DNA of 6,205 nt from Oscillospiraceae bacterium (GTDB taxonomy: Bacteria; Bacillota; Clostridia; Oscillospirales; Ruminococcaceae), in assembly GCA_017472375.1 (NCBI GenBank), contig JAFUQL010000131.1, positions 1-6,205 on the forward strand. Direction: 5' to 3'. A program made the translations under genes and the position numbers. This document shows positions 5,817 to 6,205 of the stretch, piece by piece. How positions within the stretch are numbered: the stretch's first letter is position 1; each line of letters opens with the position of its first letter. The notes below the pieces were generated by a model that saw nothing but the letters and a program-made list of their open reading frames with translations, searched no databases and was not told where the DNA came from.

Positions 5817-5830
5817 CATGTCCCGACATG
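5817..5830. promoter_or_regulatory. Palindrome CATGTC-CC-GACATG upstream of the mntP promoter
   Basis: A perfect 6+6 inverted repeat ends 2 nt before the -35 box, centred at about -45.5 of the predicted start. This is a plausible operator position, but the binding protein is unknown. CGGGACA (5787-5793) can also pair with TGTCCCG (5819-5825), without a T-run. Confidence 0.4.
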
Positions 5831-5832
5831 GC

Positions 5833-5862
5833 TTGACAAGGGGCCGCTCCCCGTGCTATGAT
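5833..5862 (+). promoter_or_regulatory. Promoter of the mntP riboswitch transcript
   Basis: TTGACA (5833-5838) and TATGAT (5857-5862) are separated by 18 nt, with an extended -10 TG at 5854-5855. The start is about 5869, just before the first base-paired strand of the riboswitch. Confidence 0.82.
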
Positions 5863-5876
5863 TCGCTTGTATTCCT

Positions 5877-5970
5877 CGTGAGGGAGTAGTCTGCGCAGCC
5901 GGCCCAACGGCGGCGTGGCAAGTCAACATACTGGCTTCGGCCTGGCTTGCCTTGAATGACGAGACTCATG
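5877..5970 (+). promoter_or_regulatory. yybP-ykoY manganese riboswitch aptamer
   Basis: This class binds Mn2+ and turns on manganese-export genes. P1 pairs 5877-5882 with 5965-5970. It is followed by the conserved L1 element GGAGTAG (5883-5889). A GCCG/CGGC stem (P2) lies near 5898-5914. P3 pairs GGCAAG (5917-5922) with CTTGCC (5946-5951), and holds the L3 signature UCAACAUAC (5923-5931) opposite UGG and a GGC-UUCG-GCC cap (5933-5942). GACGAGAC (5958-5965) closes the junction. These match the class consensus in order and spacing, and the downstream gene is mntP, its classic target. Confidence 0.93.
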
Positions 5971-5995
5971 TAGCGCGTATCGCGTGTGCATGGGT
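5964..5995 (+). promoter_or_regulatory. Anti-antiterminator hairpin of the riboswitch expression platform
   Basis: Bases 5964-5972 pair with 5987-5995 (9 bp, two G-U) and 5973-5977 with 5981-5985, closing a UAU loop. The hairpin contains the whole 3' strand of P1 and most of the antiterminator strand 5983-5994, so it cannot coexist with either. It should form when Mn2+ is low. Confidence 0.65.
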
Positions 5996-6012
5996 GGAGT
6001 GTCTGCATTTTT

Positions 6013-6051
6013 ACAGCCCGCACACGGCATGCGCCGCGTGCGGGCTGTTTT
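6013..6051 (+). terminator. Riboswitch-controlled intrinsic terminator before mntP
   Basis: A stem pairs 6013-6023 with 6038-6048 (11 bp), then after an A-C mismatch 6025-6028 with 6033-6036, closing an ATGC loop; TTTT at 6048-6051 follows. The T-run is short. Its 5' arm CCCGCACACG (6017-6026) can instead pair with 5983-5994 (CGTGTGC-AT-GGG), an antiterminator that would let mntP be read. Confidence 0.82.
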
Positions 6052-6120
6052 ACTGCGCACGAACATACCCAGCCGTCCCCCGCAGCCGGGCGGCCGTTTT
6101 GAAAAGAAAAGGAGAACATC

Positions 6121-6205
6121 ATGGGGATCGCAGAACTGTTTTTGATCGGCGTGGGCCTGTCGGCCGACGCATTTGCCGTGGCGGTGTGCAAGGGCCTGAA
6201 TATGC
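6121..6205 (+). CDS. mntP: Manganese efflux pump MntP, N-terminal fragment
   Basis: The first 28 codons of a gene running off the window are present. The peptide has a hydrophobic first helix carrying LSADAFAVAVCKGL (13-26), the hallmark N-terminal MntP motif 'S-x-DAFA-x-K' whose Asp is needed for Mn2+ export in the family. MntP is a small six-helix cytoplasmic-membrane exporter that protects against manganese excess. The start has AAGGAG at 6109-6114, 6 nt upstream. The yybP-ykoY riboswitch and terminator immediately upstream show that it is induced by Mn2+ through transcription antitermination. The rest of the gene is outside the window, so its completeness is unknown. Confidence 0.93.
   Translation, partial: MGIAELFLIGVGLSADAFAVAVCKGLNM

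Noticed and set aside
4500..5819. 439-codon open frame on the minus strand
   Set aside because: Antisense shadow of nagA with His/Gln/Gly-rich composition and no recognisable domain; nagA itself has all catalytic motifs in the plus frame.

Overview
The window looks like chromosomal DNA from a GC-rich anaerobic gut Firmicute of the Oscillospiraceae/Ruminococcaceae type (Faecalibacterium, Gemmiger or Subdoligranulum are plausible). This rests on strong AAAGGAG/GGAGG ribosome binding sites, near-consensus sigma-A promoters in a GC-rich background, Rho-independent terminators, a riboswitch-controlled mntP, and protein families typical of anaerobic Firmicutes. The genus is an inference; no rRNA or marker gene is present. 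No mobile element, CRISPR array, tRNA or rRNA was seen.

Layout. (1) Positions 2-175 hold the C-terminus of an AgcS-type sodium:amino-acid symporter, closed by a strong terminator. (2) A perfect-consensus promoter and a structured leader of about 125 nt precede an AI-2E/YtvI-family membrane protein (473-1576). A terminator that works in both directions separates it from the next unit. (3) A divergent redox-type module follows: a Crp/Fnr regulator on + (2767-3420) and, on -, an iron-sulfur protein plus a small cupin (2680 down to 1637). Their 86-bp shared intergenic region carries a 16-bp palindrome. It is centred exactly at -41.5 of the predicted minus-strand start site and lies just downstream of the regulator's own start site. 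(4) A putative manganese/arsenic-type efflux permease (3576-4454) has its own promoter. (5) nagA (4644-5780) encodes N-acetylglucosamine-6-phosphate deacetylase; its promoter is nested in the preceding terminator. (6) A strong promoter, a yybP-ykoY manganese riboswitch with a readable antiterminator/terminator switch, and the first 28 codons of mntP complete the window.

How the parts fit. Two probable manganese-export genes of unrelated families flank nagA. The mntP copy has an obvious Mn-sensing leader; the other does not. The Crp/Fnr-ferredoxin-cupin set reads as a self-contained regulon in which the regulator would activate the divergent operon (class II geometry) and limit its own expression. 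The signal it senses and the operon's biochemical role cannot be read from sequence. Nothing here is clearly a wholly new system; the divergent redox module is the least described part.
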